A stretch of DNA of 64,000 bases from JASLEW01 sp035544875 (GCA_035544875.1 DASZZP010000021.1:260262-324261); one strand, 5' to 3'. Counted from the first letter of the stretch, positions 1 through 9,995 are shown. The notes: generated by a model not told the origin, from the letters alone. Numbers and translations: made by a program.

Positions 1-1074
1 AGTGAGCAGCAACCCGCCGGCCCGCAGCCGCCCGAGGGCCAGCCGGTTGAGGTCCTTGTAGGCGCGCGCCGCCGCCTCGAGATCGCGCCGCTTGCGCACC
101 AGCGGCGGCGGGTCGCAGACCGCCATGTCGTAGAGCTCCGTGCGCTCGCGCAGCTCTTCCCAGACGTTGGCGCGCACCCACTCGACCGGGCTGCCGTCGA
201 GTCGATCCAGGCCGTTGGCCGCCAGGTGGCGCCGCCCGCTGTCGAGAAGCCTGGCCGAAGACTCGACACAGGTGATGCCGCTTGCGCCGCCGCGCAAGGC
301 ATAGCAGCCGAAGGCTCCGGTATGGGCGAAGAGGTCGAGGACCCGGCGCCCGCCGGCCAGCCGCTCGACCAGCCGCCGGTTGTCGCGCTGGTCGCAGTAA
401 AAACCGGTCTTCTGGCCGCCTGCGAGATCGGCGCTGAAGTGAAAGCCGGACTCGATGAAGGAGGCTTCCGCCGGCGGCGCGCCGGCAATCACCTCGTCGG
501 CGCGCGGCAGTCCCTCGGCACGGCGCGCCAGCAGGTCATTGGCCTGAAAGATGGCGCTTCCCGGCGCCTGCCGCAGCAGCGCGGCGTAGGCGTGGCGGCG
601 GACGCCTTCCAGGCCCGCGACCGTGATCTGGCTCACCAGGACGTCGCCGAAGCGATCGACCGTCCAGCCGGGGATGCCGTCGCCCTCGGCGTTGAGCAGC
701 CGGTACCCGGTCGTCGCCGGCGGTACGACCGCCCGCCTCAGCGCCGCCGCCTCGTCGAGGCGAGCGGCGATCAAGCGGTCGAGCGTGTCGAGGGTGTCCG
801 GGAGATCGAGAGCATCGAGCGGCGGCTCGCTCGACTCGGCCGGCCCCCCGAGCATTCGCACCCGGATCTGGGAACGCGGGCTGTAGAACCCGAGGCCGAG
901 GGCGCTGCCGGCGGCGTCGAACACGCGGGCAAGCGGCGCGTCCGCCGGACCTTCGACCCGCGCCACCGCGCCGGAGAAGACCCACGGGTGCCCGTCGCGG
1001 ATCGCCTTGTCGGGCCCCGCACGGAGATGAACCGCGATCGTTTCCGTGGCTGCAGCCGGCTCGGCGCTAACCAT
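1..1074 (-). CDS. rlmI: Class I SAM-dependent 23S rRNA methyltransferase, RlmI-like (3' end outside window)
   Basis: Cytoplasmic enzyme predicted to methylate a cytosine of 23S rRNA with S-adenosylmethionine. The first 358 codons are visible. An N-terminal PUA-like segment reads AIRDGHPWVFSGAVARVEG. A Rossmann methyltransferase core follows, with GGRRVLDLFAHTGAFG as the SAM loop, an acidic residue in CVESSARL, and the catalytic-type motif CDPPPLVRKRRDLEAA. The RlmI family is about 390-400 residues, so roughly 40 residues lie beyond the window. The ATG overlaps the stop of the upstream VWFA gene by 8 bp (ATGGTTAG), which suggests translational coupling at the end of a minus-strand operon. The family is clear; the exact target base is inferred. 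Confidence 0.88.
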   Translation of the reverse strand, partial: MVSAEPAAATETIAVHLRAGPDKAIRDGHPWVFSGAVARVEGPADAPLARVFDAAGSALGLGFYSPRSQIRVRMLGGPAESSEPPLDALDLPDTLDTLDRLIAARLDEAAALRRAVVPPATTGYRLLNAEGDGIPGWTVDRFGDVLVSQITVAGLEGVRRHAYAALLRQAPGSAIFQANDLLARRAEGLPRADEVIAGAPPAEASFIESGFHFSADLAGGQKTGFYCDQRDNRRLVERLAGGRRVLDLFAHTGAFGCYALRGGASGITCVESSARLLDSGRRHLAANGLDRLDGSPVEWVRANVWEELRERTELYDMAVCDPPPLVRKRRDLEAAARAYKDLNRLALGRLRAGGLLLT

Positions 1075-3349
1075 GCGCCGCGCGCGCCCCGCGCACCACG
1101 AATTGGATGGCGCTGTGCAAGGGAGCTCCCTGGGCCGCGGTCAGGGTCACCACCAGCTGATAGTCGCCGGGCGGCAGCTGCGCCGGCGGGCGGAAGGTCC
1201 CGAGCAGCTGGACCGGCCCGCCCAGCTCGCCCTCCTCGAGCTCGCCCATTTTCAGCTCGCCCGCCCCCAGGTCGCGCCCGTCCTCCGACAGGATCCGCGC
1301 CGCGACCTTGACCTCGCCGGCGGCCAGACCGAAGCCGAGCAGCGACACCGGCGACGGCTGGCCTGCCGTCAGCTCGGGGCGCGAAGCCGGGATGAACTGC
1401 TGTTGCCCGGCCATGAACGGGTACTGCGCTTCGGTTGCCGCGCCGCGCTGCGTCTCGCGCACCAGCAGCCACCTGCTCAGCGACTCGCGGAATAGAGGCG
1501 GCAGCAGCGCCGGACCGCCGGCGGCCAGGTCCGGCACGGCCAGGCGCTCGACGCGCAAGCCGTAGGCTCTCGTCGCGCCGTTGCGCACCAGCACCCGCAA
1601 CACATAGTTGCCGGCGCCCAGCTCCAGATGACCGAAGAACTTGAGACCGACCTGATGGAGCTGCGGCGGCGCCTTCGCCAGATCGATGCTGAGCGACTGA
1701 GCAAAGTAATCCTGGATGGTGCCCTCCCGGTCGAGGGCATAGACGTAGATCTCGGCCGGCAGCGTTGCCGTACCCTCGCTGCCGGCGAGGAGCGACGCGC
1801 CGTCGGCCTCGATCACCACCGGCACGTACGCCTTGGCGCCCTCCGGGCGCAAGGCCGCGGCCAGCACGGCGATCCGCACGCTGCCGGACGACGAGCCGCC
1901 CATCAGCTCGTTCGCCGCGCTGACCATCCGCTCGCGAGGCGACTGCCGTTTGTAGGGACGCGGGGCATAGAAGCCGGCGCGCGCGATCACTTGCGTTCCC
2001 CGCGGCGCGTTCTTGAGCTCGACCCGCAGGCGGTGGTAGGCGCCGTCGCGCTTGATGTCCTCGGGCTGGACGCTCAGTACGTAGGTCACCGCGGTCTTGT
2101 CGAGCAGGCGGCCCATCGCGTCGCCGAGATCGTTCATATTGCGGTAGAGCTCGCCACCGGTGTCGTGCGCCATCTGGAAGAGCGTCGCCTCTCCTGACGC
2201 GCGCGCGCCTCCAGGCCGATCGTTGTCGGCGGCTGGCCGCATGTTTCCCGCCAGATCGTTGTCGGCGCCCACCCCGCCCGCCCGCACGCCGCCGATGTCG
2301 ATCGCCTGGATGGTGCAGTCGGCGCGACGGAACTCCTCGAGCATCGACTCCATCTCGTTGTTCTGCTTGGTATTGCCGAAGCGTTGATCGGAGCTGATGT
2401 TCTGGTACTCGCCAAACGCCACCGCATCGGTTCGACTGGCCTGCTCGCGCTGGCTCTCGCTCCCCTGCAGAACCGCGCTGTCGAACCCTTCCGAGAGCAG
2501 CACGACCTCTTTGCGGCCATGAACGTCCCCCATCAGCTTGGCGAGATCGGTCATCGCGCGCGCATAGGAGGTCACGACGTTCCCAAGCACGTCGCGGGCC
2601 GCCTGGTCGCTGATCCTCGTCTGCTCTTGCTGGATCTCCTTGAGCATGGTCAGCAGGAACTGCAGGCCCCCCCGTTTGCCGGACGCCACCGGGTTCCCAC
2701 CCGTCACCGGCGTATCCGGCTCCGCCTCCGACTTGAAGGTGAGATCGCCGGCCACCAACTTGAGCGGGTCGGCCGAGCGGTCGACCAGCTGCGGCAGTCC
2801 CAGCGACTCGACGGCGGTCGCGAGCTGCTTGCGGTCAGGGGAAAAAGCGAGCACGAGCTGGGGTCCGCGAGCGGAGCTGTAGGTGGCGACGGCTACCAGG
2901 TCGGAGGGGGCGAGGCGCGGCAGCACCGTGTCGCGCACCGCCTGCCGCGCCCTGAGCAGCGACCTGGGCTCGGAGAACGAGAGGTCGAAGAGGAGCAGGA
3001 AGTGGCGGCGGAGCGCCGCCGATCCGGTAGTCAGCTCCGCACCGGCGGCAGCGGGCGCCGCGACGTCCAGGACGTCGAAGCCAGCGATCGCCAGCTGCTG
3101 CTTGCCGAGATAAACCTCGAAATCGGCGGCTTTCAGCCCGCGCACCGGCAGGCCATCGCGCACCACATGCACCGGCACTTCGACGGCCGTGACCTGGGTG
3201 ACTTCCGTAAGGCGCGGGCCGGCGGCCTGCTCGGCGACGGCGGCGCCAGCTATCAGTGCCACGATTGGCGTGGCCCAGCAGAGCGCGGCTCGGAGAGCTC
3301 GAGAGCGCGGGAGTGAGGGGGTGAGCGAGGCTCGATCACGGGCGTTCAT
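1067..3349 (-). CDS. VWFA-related acidobacterial-type protein, paralogue 1
   Basis: Predicted exported protein of 760 residues. A hydrophobic segment near residues 20-40 looks like a signal peptide or anchor. The family N-terminal motif follows (VTAVEVPVHVVRDGLPVRGL, then DFEVY), then a von Willebrand A domain whose MIDAS motif DLSFS is intact at about residues 122-126. A long C-terminal half has beta-rich features. The start is the ATG preceded by AAGGAG. It is the second-last gene of the minus-strand run and closely resembles the next gene upstream (for example FRPPAQLPPGDYQLVVTL against FRPPSQLQPGEYQLVVTL), so the two are tandem duplicates. The family is typical of Acidobacteriota but has no proven function. 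A cell-surface or periplasmic metal-dependent binding role is inferred. Confidence 0.88.
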   Translation of the reverse strand: MNARDRASLTPSLPRSRALRAALCWATPIVALIAGAAVAEQAAGPRLTEVTQVTAVEVPVHVVRDGLPVRGLKAADFEVYLGKQQLAIAGFDVLDVAAPAAAGAELTTGSAALRRHFLLLFDLSFSEPRSLLRARQAVRDTVLPRLAPSDLVAVATYSSARGPQLVLAFSPDRKQLATAVESLGLPQLVDRSADPLKLVAGDLTFKSEAEPDTPVTGGNPVASGKRGGLQFLLTMLKEIQQEQTRISDQAARDVLGNVVTSYARAMTDLAKLMGDVHGRKEVVLLSEGFDSAVLQGSESQREQASRTDAVAFGEYQNISSDQRFGNTKQNNEMESMLEEFRRADCTIQAIDIGGVRAGGVGADNDLAGNMRPAADNDRPGGARASGEATLFQMAHDTGGELYRNMNDLGDAMGRLLDKTAVTYVLSVQPEDIKRDGAYHRLRVELKNAPRGTQVIARAGFYAPRPYKRQSPRERMVSAANELMGGSSSGSVRIAVLAAALRPEGAKAYVPVVIEADGASLLAGSEGTATLPAEIYVYALDREGTIQDYFAQSLSIDLAKAPPQLHQVGLKFFGHLELGAGNYVLRVLVRNGATRAYGLRVERLAVPDLAAGGPALLPPLFRESLSRWLLVRETQRGAATEAQYPFMAGQQQFIPASRPELTAGQPSPVSLLGFGLAAGEVKVAARILSEDGRDLGAGELKMGELEEGELGGPVQLLGTFRPPAQLPPGDYQLVVTLTAAQGAPLHSAIQFVVRGARAAHG

Positions 3350-3417
3350 TGTTCTCCTTCCGCGCCGCGCTGCGGCCGGCGCCTCTCACCGCCTGCTGGC
3401 GCCCGGTCCGCTCCTCC

Positions 3418-5589
3418 TCAGCTGTGGGCGCCGTGCACCGTGAAGCGGATGGCGCTTTGCTGCGGAGCGCCGCCCTGGGCAGCGCTCAGAGTAACCACCA
3501 GCTGATACTCCCCGGGCTGGAGCTGCGAGGGCGGACGGAAGGTCGCCTGCAGCCGGTCCGGCCCACCCGCGCCGCTCGCTTCCCGGCCCTCGATCTTGAG
3601 CTCGCCCGGCCCCAGGTCCTTGCCGTCGGCCGCCAGGATGCGTGCCTCCGCCTTGAGGTCGCCGGCGGGAAGCCCGTAACCGACCAGCGACACCGCCGCC
3701 GGTTGGCCCGCGGTCAGATCGGGGCGCGAGGCCGGGATGTAGGGCTGCTCCCTGGCCATGAAGGGATAAGGCACCTGCTTGGCCGCGCCGCGCTGCGCCT
3801 CGCGGGTCAACAGCCACTTGTTCGGCGCCTCGGGGAAGAACGGCGGCAGCAGCGCCGCGTGGCCGGCGCCGAGCTCCGGCACCGACAGACGCTCGACCCG
3901 GGCGCCATAAACGCCGGTGGCGCCGTTGCGGACCAGCACGCGCAGGGCGTATTCGCCGGCCGGCAGATCGACATGGCCGAAGAACTTGAGCCCCGCTTGG
4001 CGCAGCTGCGGCGGCGCCTTGGCGAGCTCGATGCCGAGCGACTGGGTGAAGTAGTCCTGGATGGCGCCCTCCCGATCGACCGCGTAGACGTAGATCTCGG
4101 CCGGCACGGTCGCGGTTCCCTCGGTGCCGGCGAGCAGCGTGGCGCCGTCGGCCTCGATCACCACCGGCACGTAGGCCTTGTCGCCGCCGAAGCGGAACGG
4201 CGCCGCCAGCACGGCGGTTTGCAGGCTGCCCGACGACGAGCCGCTCATCAGCGCGTTGGCGGCGGCGAACGCCCGTTCCATCGGTTGCTGCTGCCGGTAG
4301 GGCCGCGGCGCATAGTAGCCGGGGCGCGCGATCACCCGCGTGCCGCGCGGCGAGCTCTTGAGCTGGACCTTGAGCTTGTGGTAGGCGCCGTCCCGCTTGA
4401 GGTTTTCGGGCTGCACGGTCAGCACGTAGGTGACGTTCGTCTTCTTGAGCACCCTGACCATCGCATCGCCGAGGTCGTTCATGTTGCGGTAGAGCTCGCC
4501 GCCGGTGTCGCGCGCCATCTGGAAGAGCGTCGCCTCGCCCGACGGCCGAGTGGTCGTGGGGTCCGCTTCGCCGCCGGCGCGCAGGCCGCCGATGTCGATC
4601 GCCTGGATGACGCAGTCGGCGCGGCGGAACTCCTCGAGCATGCGCTCCATCTCGTTGTTCTGCTTGGTGTTGCCGTAAAACTGATCGGTGTCGATGTTCT
4701 GAATGTTGCCGAATACCACATCGTCGGCCCTGTTGGCCTGCTCCGTGACATCGGTGGTCCCTTGCAGGATCGCGGAGTCGAAGCCCTCGGACAGAAACAC
4801 CACCTGTTTGCGCCCGTGCACGCTGCCCATCAGCTTGGCGAGGTCGGCCATCGCCCGCGTGTAAGAGGTCACGGCGCCCCGGCTCAGCTCTTTCTCCGCC
4901 TGCTTGTTCTGTCGCGCCAGAGTCTGGAGGTTCTCCAGGATGGCGTCGCCGAACTTGCCGCCCCCGAGCCCGCCAGTCCTGAACTGCTCATTCGCCGTGG
5001 CCGCCATCAGCTTGAGCGGGTCCTGATTGCGGTCGACCAGCTGCGGCAGCCCCAGCGTCTCGACGGCGGTCTCGACCTGGCGGCGGTCGGAAGTGAAGCC
5101 GAGCGCGAGCTGCGGGCCGTTGGCGGCGCTGTAGGTGGCGACCGCCACCAGGTCCGAGGGGTCGAGGTTCTTGAGCACCTGCTCGCGCACTGCCTTTTGC
5201 GCCCGGACCAGCGACTTGGGCTCTGAGTTGGAGAGATCGAAGAGCACCAGGAAGTGGCGGCGCAGCGCGGCGGGACCGATCACCAGGCTCTCCTTGGCCG
5301 CGCCGGGCGACTCCAGATCGAGGACTTCAAAGCCGGTGATGGTCTGCTTCTGCCGCCCGTCATAGACCTCGAAGTCGTTGGCGGTCAGCCCGCGGACCGG
5401 CACCCCGTCGCGCACCACCTGCACCGGCACTTCGACCGCGGTGACTTGGGTGACCTCCGACAGACGCTCGCCGGCCGGCGGCGCTGCCGCGAGGGTGGCC
5501 AGCGCGATGGCGCCGAGCGCCGAAAGAGCCGCGGCGAGGGCCGCCGCCGGGCGATAAATCGCAAATGGACGTCTCGCATGCGTTTTCAT
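3418..5589 (-). CDS. VWFA-related acidobacterial-type protein, paralogue 2
   Basis: Exported VWFA protein of 723 residues, very similar over its whole length to the downstream paralogue. A signal-like segment spans residues 10-36. The N-terminal family motif VEVPVQVVRDGVPVRGL comes next, and the MIDAS motif DLSNS sits at about 118-122. A signature shared by all three copies, EEFRRADCVIQAIDIGGLR, lies near the end of the VWA domain. The chosen start is MKTHARR, because GAGGAG lies 4-5 nt upstream; an alternative start lies eight codons further out. The gaps to the neighbours are 68 and 76 bp, consistent with one transcript. The function is unknown. Confidence 0.88.
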   Translation of the reverse strand: MKTHARRPFAIYRPAAALAAALSALGAIALATLAAAPPAGERLSEVTQVTAVEVPVQVVRDGVPVRGLTANDFEVYDGRQKQTITGFEVLDLESPGAAKESLVIGPAALRRHFLVLFDLSNSEPKSLVRAQKAVREQVLKNLDPSDLVAVATYSAANGPQLALGFTSDRRQVETAVETLGLPQLVDRNQDPLKLMAATANEQFRTGGLGGGKFGDAILENLQTLARQNKQAEKELSRGAVTSYTRAMADLAKLMGSVHGRKQVVFLSEGFDSAILQGTTDVTEQANRADDVVFGNIQNIDTDQFYGNTKQNNEMERMLEEFRRADCVIQAIDIGGLRAGGEADPTTTRPSGEATLFQMARDTGGELYRNMNDLGDAMVRVLKKTNVTYVLTVQPENLKRDGAYHKLKVQLKSSPRGTRVIARPGYYAPRPYRQQQPMERAFAAANALMSGSSSGSLQTAVLAAPFRFGGDKAYVPVVIEADGATLLAGTEGTATVPAEIYVYAVDREGAIQDYFTQSLGIELAKAPPQLRQAGLKFFGHVDLPAGEYALRVLVRNGATGVYGARVERLSVPELGAGHAALLPPFFPEAPNKWLLTREAQRGAAKQVPYPFMAREQPYIPASRPDLTAGQPAAVSLVGYGLPAGDLKAEARILAADGKDLGPGELKIEGREASGAGGPDRLQATFRPPSQLQPGEYQLVVTLSAAQGGAPQQSAIRFTVHGAHS

Positions 5590-5665
5590 GGTTCTCCTCT
5601 CGGCCGGCGGCATAGCCGCTGCTCCCCGCGCAAGCGCCTACGGACAGTTGTCTGAACTCTTGGTC

Positions 5666-8032
5666 TCACCTGACGACCTGGAACGGAAGGGAGTTGACTT
5701 CCTTGTGCCCAGTCCGAGGATTGGTCAGAGCGACTTGCAGCACATAGTCGCCGGCGGCCAGGCCGGTCGGCTGGAAGGTGGCGATCAGCTCGTCGAGGCC
5801 CTTGATCCCGGTGGCGGTGCGCTCCACCAGCGCCAGCGTGCCCCCGGGGAGGTCGCTGCCGTCAGCGGCAGTCACCCGGCCTTGCAGCGCCAGGTCGCCG
5901 GCGCCGAGGTTGTAGGCGACCAGGCAGAGCCGGGCCCGCTCCTCCTTGCCCAGCGACGGCCTGGCGGCGGGGACGTAAGGCTCGCCGTTGATGGTGAACG
6001 GGTAGACGACCGAGCTTCCCGCCTCCCGCTCGCCGGCGCGCGCCTTCTCCCGCACCATAACCCAGCCGCGCTGCGCTTCGATGAACAGCGGCGGCAACAG
6101 CGCCGGCTGCGCTTGCTGGAAGGAGGGCACCGAGACCACCGTCGTGCGCACGCCGGTGCGGCCGGTCTCCGAGTTGCGGACCAGCACGCGAACGCGATAG
6201 CTGCCAGGCGCAAGCTCGACGTGGCCGTAGTACTTGACGCCGCTCTTGAGCAGCGTCTGGCGGCCTTTCTTGACGTCGATCGCCACCCGCTGGGTGAAGA
6301 AGTCCTTCATCTCGCCGCGCGCGTCGCTGACATAGGCGTAGAACTCGACGCCCAGCTTGTCGCCGGCGTGCCCGGCCAGCAGCCGGCCGCCGCCGACCTC
6401 GATGATCACCGGCACATAGGCCATCTCCTGGCTCAAGCGGAAAGGCGCCACCAGAACGTCGAGGTCGAGGTCGTTGCGCGCCGCGGCGCCGGCGATGCCG
6501 TCGGAGGCCAGCAGGTTCTTCTCCAGCGCATCGAGCTCCTTGAACGGCCGCGGGGCGTAGTAGCCGGAGCGGTGCGACAGGCGGGCGCCGGCGGGCAGCC
6601 GGGCCTTGACCTTCAGATGGTGATAGGCGCCGTTCTGCTTGAGGTCCGAGCGCTGGAAGGTGAGCAGGTAAGTGACGGTGGTGCGGGTGAGCACGCGGTC
6701 GAGCTGCTCGCCCAGGTTGTTCGCGTCCTTGAACAGCTCGCCGCCGGTCTCGTTGGCGAGATAGAAGAGCCCCTCCTGGCCGGCGGAACGCGGCCGGCCG
6801 GAGGCGTCGGCGTCGGTCCGCAAGCCGCCGATGTCGACCGCCTGGATGACGCAGTCGGCGCGCCGGAACTCTTCGAGCATCCGGTTGACCGCACCCTGCA
6901 GCTGGGTGTTGCCGTAGCGGTCGTCGCTGTCCACAAACTGCAGCCGGCCAAAGGCGATGTTGAGGTTCTCATCCTCGGCATCCGCGTCGTTGAGGTTCTC
7001 GCGGCCGAGCATCAGCTTGCTGTCGAAGCCCTCCGAGAAGTAGACGACGGTCTTGCGTCCGCGCACGGCGTTGAGCGCCTTCGCCATCTCGGCCATGGCG
7101 CGGGTATAGCCGACGATCTTGTTGCGCGCGTAAGTCTTGGCGCCCCGGTCGTTGGCGTTCTTGATCGCATACAGCTGCTCGAGCAGCGTCTGCTCGATCA
7201 GGTCGCCGGTCGTCTGAGAGCCGCGGTCGCCCGCCCGGCGGGGGGCGCTGACGGTGGAGCCCAGCGCCGCGGTGAGCGACTCGCTCGCCGGCGCCTCGAT
7301 GATGAAACGCAGCGGGTCGTAGCGCTCCTCGGCGGCGAGCGGCTGGCGGATGCCCAGGGTGTCGATACCGCGCGCCAGCTGCGCGCGGTCGGGGGTGAAG
7401 GTCACCACCAGCCGCGGCCCGGTCTCGAGCGCGAAGGTGGCGACCGCCGCCAGGTCGCCGGGGCGCAGCGAGTGGAGCACGAAATCGCGCGCCGCCAGGC
7501 GCGCCTTGAGCAGCGCGATCGGATCGGCGAAGCTGAGGTCGAATAGCAGCAGGAAATGGCGCCGGGCCGTCGCGTCGAGGAGATCGGAGTCGCGAGAGCC
7601 AGCCGGCGCGCCGCGGGCGGGATCGAGCTGGTCGAGGTCGAGCACCTCGAAGCTGCTGACCTTTTGCCGGGCGCCCTCGTCGTAGACCTCGAAGTCGTCC
7701 GCCGCGAGCCCGCGCACCGGTTGGCCGTCGCGGCCCACCGCGTTGACCGGCACTTCGACGGCGACCACCTGGGAGGTGTCCTCGAAGCGCGCCGGCTTCG
7801 CGGGGCTGGACGGCGCTGAGGCGCCGGCGGGGGCCGCGGCGGCGGGGGAAGGGCCGGCGGGCCGCGTCGGGACGGCCGGGAGCGCGGTAGCGGCGGGCGA
7901 GGAGGGGGCCGCGCCGGCGCCGCCGGCTAGCAGCAGGGCAAAGGCGGCAGCGGCTAGCGAGAGCGAGCGGCGGATTCTGTCAGCGCTGCGAAGAAGCATG
8001 GGGGGAGACAGCGGGTACATCGACACGCGCAT
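5666..8032 (-). CDS. VWFA-related acidobacterial-type protein, paralogue 3 (divergent MIDAS)
   Basis: Predicted 788-residue exported protein. The frame stays open far upstream, but AGGAGGT lies 6 nt before the ATG at 8032 and a signal peptide (about residues 22-42) follows, so this start is preferred. An Ala/Pro-rich linker (42-80) precedes the family motif VEVPVNAVGRDGQPVRGL. The VWA domain begins FLLLFDLSFADP: the MIDAS DxSxS motif reads DLSFA at about 165-169, so the second serine is alanine. The shared signature FRRADCVIQAVDIGGLR is present. It is more diverged than paralogues 1 and 2 and may bind metal weakly or use another ligand. The biological role is unknown. Confidence 0.86.
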   Translation of the reverse strand: MRVSMYPLSPPMLLRSADRIRRSLSLAAAAFALLLAGGAGAAPSSPAATALPAVPTRPAGPSPAAAAPAGASAPSSPAKPARFEDTSQVVAVEVPVNAVGRDGQPVRGLAADDFEVYDEGARQKVSSFEVLDLDQLDPARGAPAGSRDSDLLDATARRHFLLLFDLSFADPIALLKARLAARDFVLHSLRPGDLAAVATFALETGPRLVVTFTPDRAQLARGIDTLGIRQPLAAEERYDPLRFIIEAPASESLTAALGSTVSAPRRAGDRGSQTTGDLIEQTLLEQLYAIKNANDRGAKTYARNKIVGYTRAMAEMAKALNAVRGRKTVVYFSEGFDSKLMLGRENLNDADAEDENLNIAFGRLQFVDSDDRYGNTQLQGAVNRMLEEFRRADCVIQAVDIGGLRTDADASGRPRSAGQEGLFYLANETGGELFKDANNLGEQLDRVLTRTTVTYLLTFQRSDLKQNGAYHHLKVKARLPAGARLSHRSGYYAPRPFKELDALEKNLLASDGIAGAAARNDLDLDVLVAPFRLSQEMAYVPVIIEVGGGRLLAGHAGDKLGVEFYAYVSDARGEMKDFFTQRVAIDVKKGRQTLLKSGVKYYGHVELAPGSYRVRVLVRNSETGRTGVRTTVVSVPSFQQAQPALLPPLFIEAQRGWVMVREKARAGEREAGSSVVYPFTINGEPYVPAARPSLGKEERARLCLVAYNLGAGDLALQGRVTAADGSDLPGGTLALVERTATGIKGLDELIATFQPTGLAAGDYVLQVALTNPRTGHKEVNSLPFQVVR

Positions 8033-8121
8033 CGAGGACCTCCTGAACCGACATCCTTTCCTATGGTACTCCCGATCCGGGGCGGCCGCGCGGCCAGCCG
8101 GGCGCGAGCCCGGCGGGGCGT

Positions 8122-9261
8122 TCATCTTCCGAGCAGATGAGCGTAGCGCAGCGCCTCTTTGTCGGTCGCGTCGAGCTTGAGCGCGCGCGCGAGGTAGTGC
8201 CGGGCGTTTTCCAGCTCGCCCAACGCCAGGTAGACCTTGACCAGCCCGAGATGCACTTCCGGCAGCTCGCCGTCCAGGCGCAGCGCCCGCGCCATGTAGT
8301 CGAGCGCCTTGGCGGTGTCGCCGCCGGCGAGCGCCATCTCGCCCAGGTAGACATAGAAGAACGGATTGGAAGTGTTCGTCTCCTCGATCTTGACCAGCAG
8401 CGCGACGGCCTCGGCTGCGCGCCCGGTCTCCTGGTAGGCGCGGGCCAGATTGCTCATCAGCATGGCGTTGCGGGGATCGATGGCGAGCCCGCTGTGGTAG
8501 AGCGCCACGGCGGCGGCGAAATCGCCGCGCCGCGCCTTGCACACTCCCAGGTTGTTGAGGCTCTTGTCGAACCGGGGCGCGACCTTGGAGGCGATGGTGA
8601 GCAGGCGGTCGGCCTGTTCGACGTCGCCGTCGAGCAGCGCCTCGGCGCCCATGTTGTTGTAGTAGTGCGCCACCGCCGTCTGGTCGTCGATCGGCTTGAA
8701 CTGGCGGTAGGCCTTGAGCCGAAAGGGAAGAAAGTCGTAAGTCTTGAGCTGCCCCTCCAAGTACATCCCCGCGACGATGTGTCCCTGGCTGACCACCAGA
8801 CCCTGGCGGTGGTTCCACTTCTGGTAGTCGGTGACCTCGACATAGAAGGGATTGAGCCCCTGGTCGCGCGCCAGTCCGACGAACAGATTGACGAAGGAGA
8901 GGCAGTTTCCCTTGCGGGCTCGAAAGGTGCCGCCGGCGTTGCGGGTGGGAGTCAGCGAGTAGGAGAGCTTGATGCGGTAGAAGATGAAGTCCAGCACCTG
9001 CTGAACCCGAGGACTCAGCTCGGAGGCTGGCTGAATGCCTTTCATGTAGGCGGCATGCAGCTCCGTGTCGACCGCGAACGGCACGTCGATCCGCACGGCG
9101 AGGTCGGGGCCGAGCTCCTTCGTATACTGAGCGCGCAGGAAACCGACCGAATCGAAAGGCTTGTACTGCGAGCATCGCGCCGCGAAGAGAACGCAGCAAG
9201 CAGCAACGGCGAGCGCCACCGTCCAGCGCCGCCGTCGCCGGCCTGGCTGAAATGCAGACAC
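8122..9261 (-). CDS. Transglutaminase-like / TPR protein
   Basis: Protein of 379 residues, first gene of the minus-strand run. A basic N-terminus is followed by a short hydrophobic stretch containing V-A-A-C, a possible lipobox (Cys22). Residues about 60-185 match the transglutaminase-like fold, with a plausible triad: Cys120 in ARKGNCLSFVNLFVGL, His161 in SQGHIVAG and Asp176 in KTYDF. From about residue 190 there are TPR units, including AHYYNNMGAEALLDGDVEQA and later copies. Cross-linking, protease or structural roles are all possible. The frame opens with GTG and no good Shine-Dalgarno site precedes it, so the start is uncertain. Its place before three VWFA genes suggests a joint envelope function (inference). 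Confidence 0.8.
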   Translation of the reverse strand: MSAFQPGRRRRRWTVALAVAACCVLFAARCSQYKPFDSVGFLRAQYTKELGPDLAVRIDVPFAVDTELHAAYMKGIQPASELSPRVQQVLDFIFYRIKLSYSLTPTRNAGGTFRARKGNCLSFVNLFVGLARDQGLNPFYVEVTDYQKWNHRQGLVVSQGHIVAGMYLEGQLKTYDFLPFRLKAYRQFKPIDDQTAVAHYYNNMGAEALLDGDVEQADRLLTIASKVAPRFDKSLNNLGVCKARRGDFAAAVALYHSGLAIDPRNAMLMSNLARAYQETGRAAEAVALLVKIEETNTSNPFFYVYLGEMALAGGDTAKALDYMARALRLDGELPEVHLGLVKVYLALGELENARHYLARALKLDATDKEALRYAHLLGR

Positions 9262-9995
9262 GATGAAAAAACTATAGCAGGGAACGTGCCGGCGCCCGGT
9301 CGCGGACTCATCTGCGGCATCTGAGGGCAGGGTTGCCGGCTCCAGGTCTTTCGCCCTCCAGATCTGTTCAGGATTTTGGATGAGACTTGATTCAAGGCGA
9401 TGGATCGGCGAATGCGACGCAATTCCGACTACTGATTGTCATTTAGACGGCCATAAAGCCAAATAACATACATGCAGTTGCCATTTACGCCTTGTCAATC
9501 GCGACTCGAAGAGCATTGGGCTTGCGATTCAGCCACTCTCCACGGGCAGGGGCCAGGCCCGGCGCGAGGGGCCGAAGAAGTCTCATTGCCGGAAGCAAAC
9601 CATTGAACCATAAGAAGTTAGTCCGCGCCCACCGGCCGGCTGAGCGAGTGGCACTTGCCTTGCTACCCTCATCTCGGGCATGATCTGTGACGAATCGCTG
9701 GCCGTTCAGTTTCAAGTGCGCTCATCCGGGGCCGAGCCGCGATACGTAAGACAGGCCGGTTCGGCTCAGCCTGCGTTCCATGTTCCGACCTCGGCCCGCT
9801 GCGCCAGTCTGCGCTCGCGGGCCTGACGAATGAGCGAAACCGCAGGAACCCAAACCAAGATGGATCGCATCGAAAGGAGGCCGCCACCCGATTTCGCAGG
9901 TCTGACGCGCAACACTTTTCCTGCTCTCTTGCCGGGCCTGCTCGCACCTGGGGCCGGGCAAATCACGGACCCTTTTTCAAGGGAGGTTGACTGGA
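9262..9995. other. Divergent intergenic region, no gene recognised
   Basis: About 730 bp separate the divergently read transglutaminase/TPR and Oar-like genes. Short frames here have no recognisable protein features. The stretch around 9420-9480 is noticeably richer in A and T than its surroundings, and promoters for both directions presumably lie in this region. I found no -35/-10 pair with good spacing and no convincing RNA structure. Confidence 0.5.

Noticed and set aside
3349..5226. Plus-strand frame of 625 codons over the VWFA genes
   Set aside because: Antisense to a clear VWFA paralogue; no motifs and no ribosome site.
9262..9995. Small genes or a riboswitch in the long divergent intergenic region
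   Set aside because: Short frames have no motifs or ribosome sites, and no known RNA structure could be recognised by eye.
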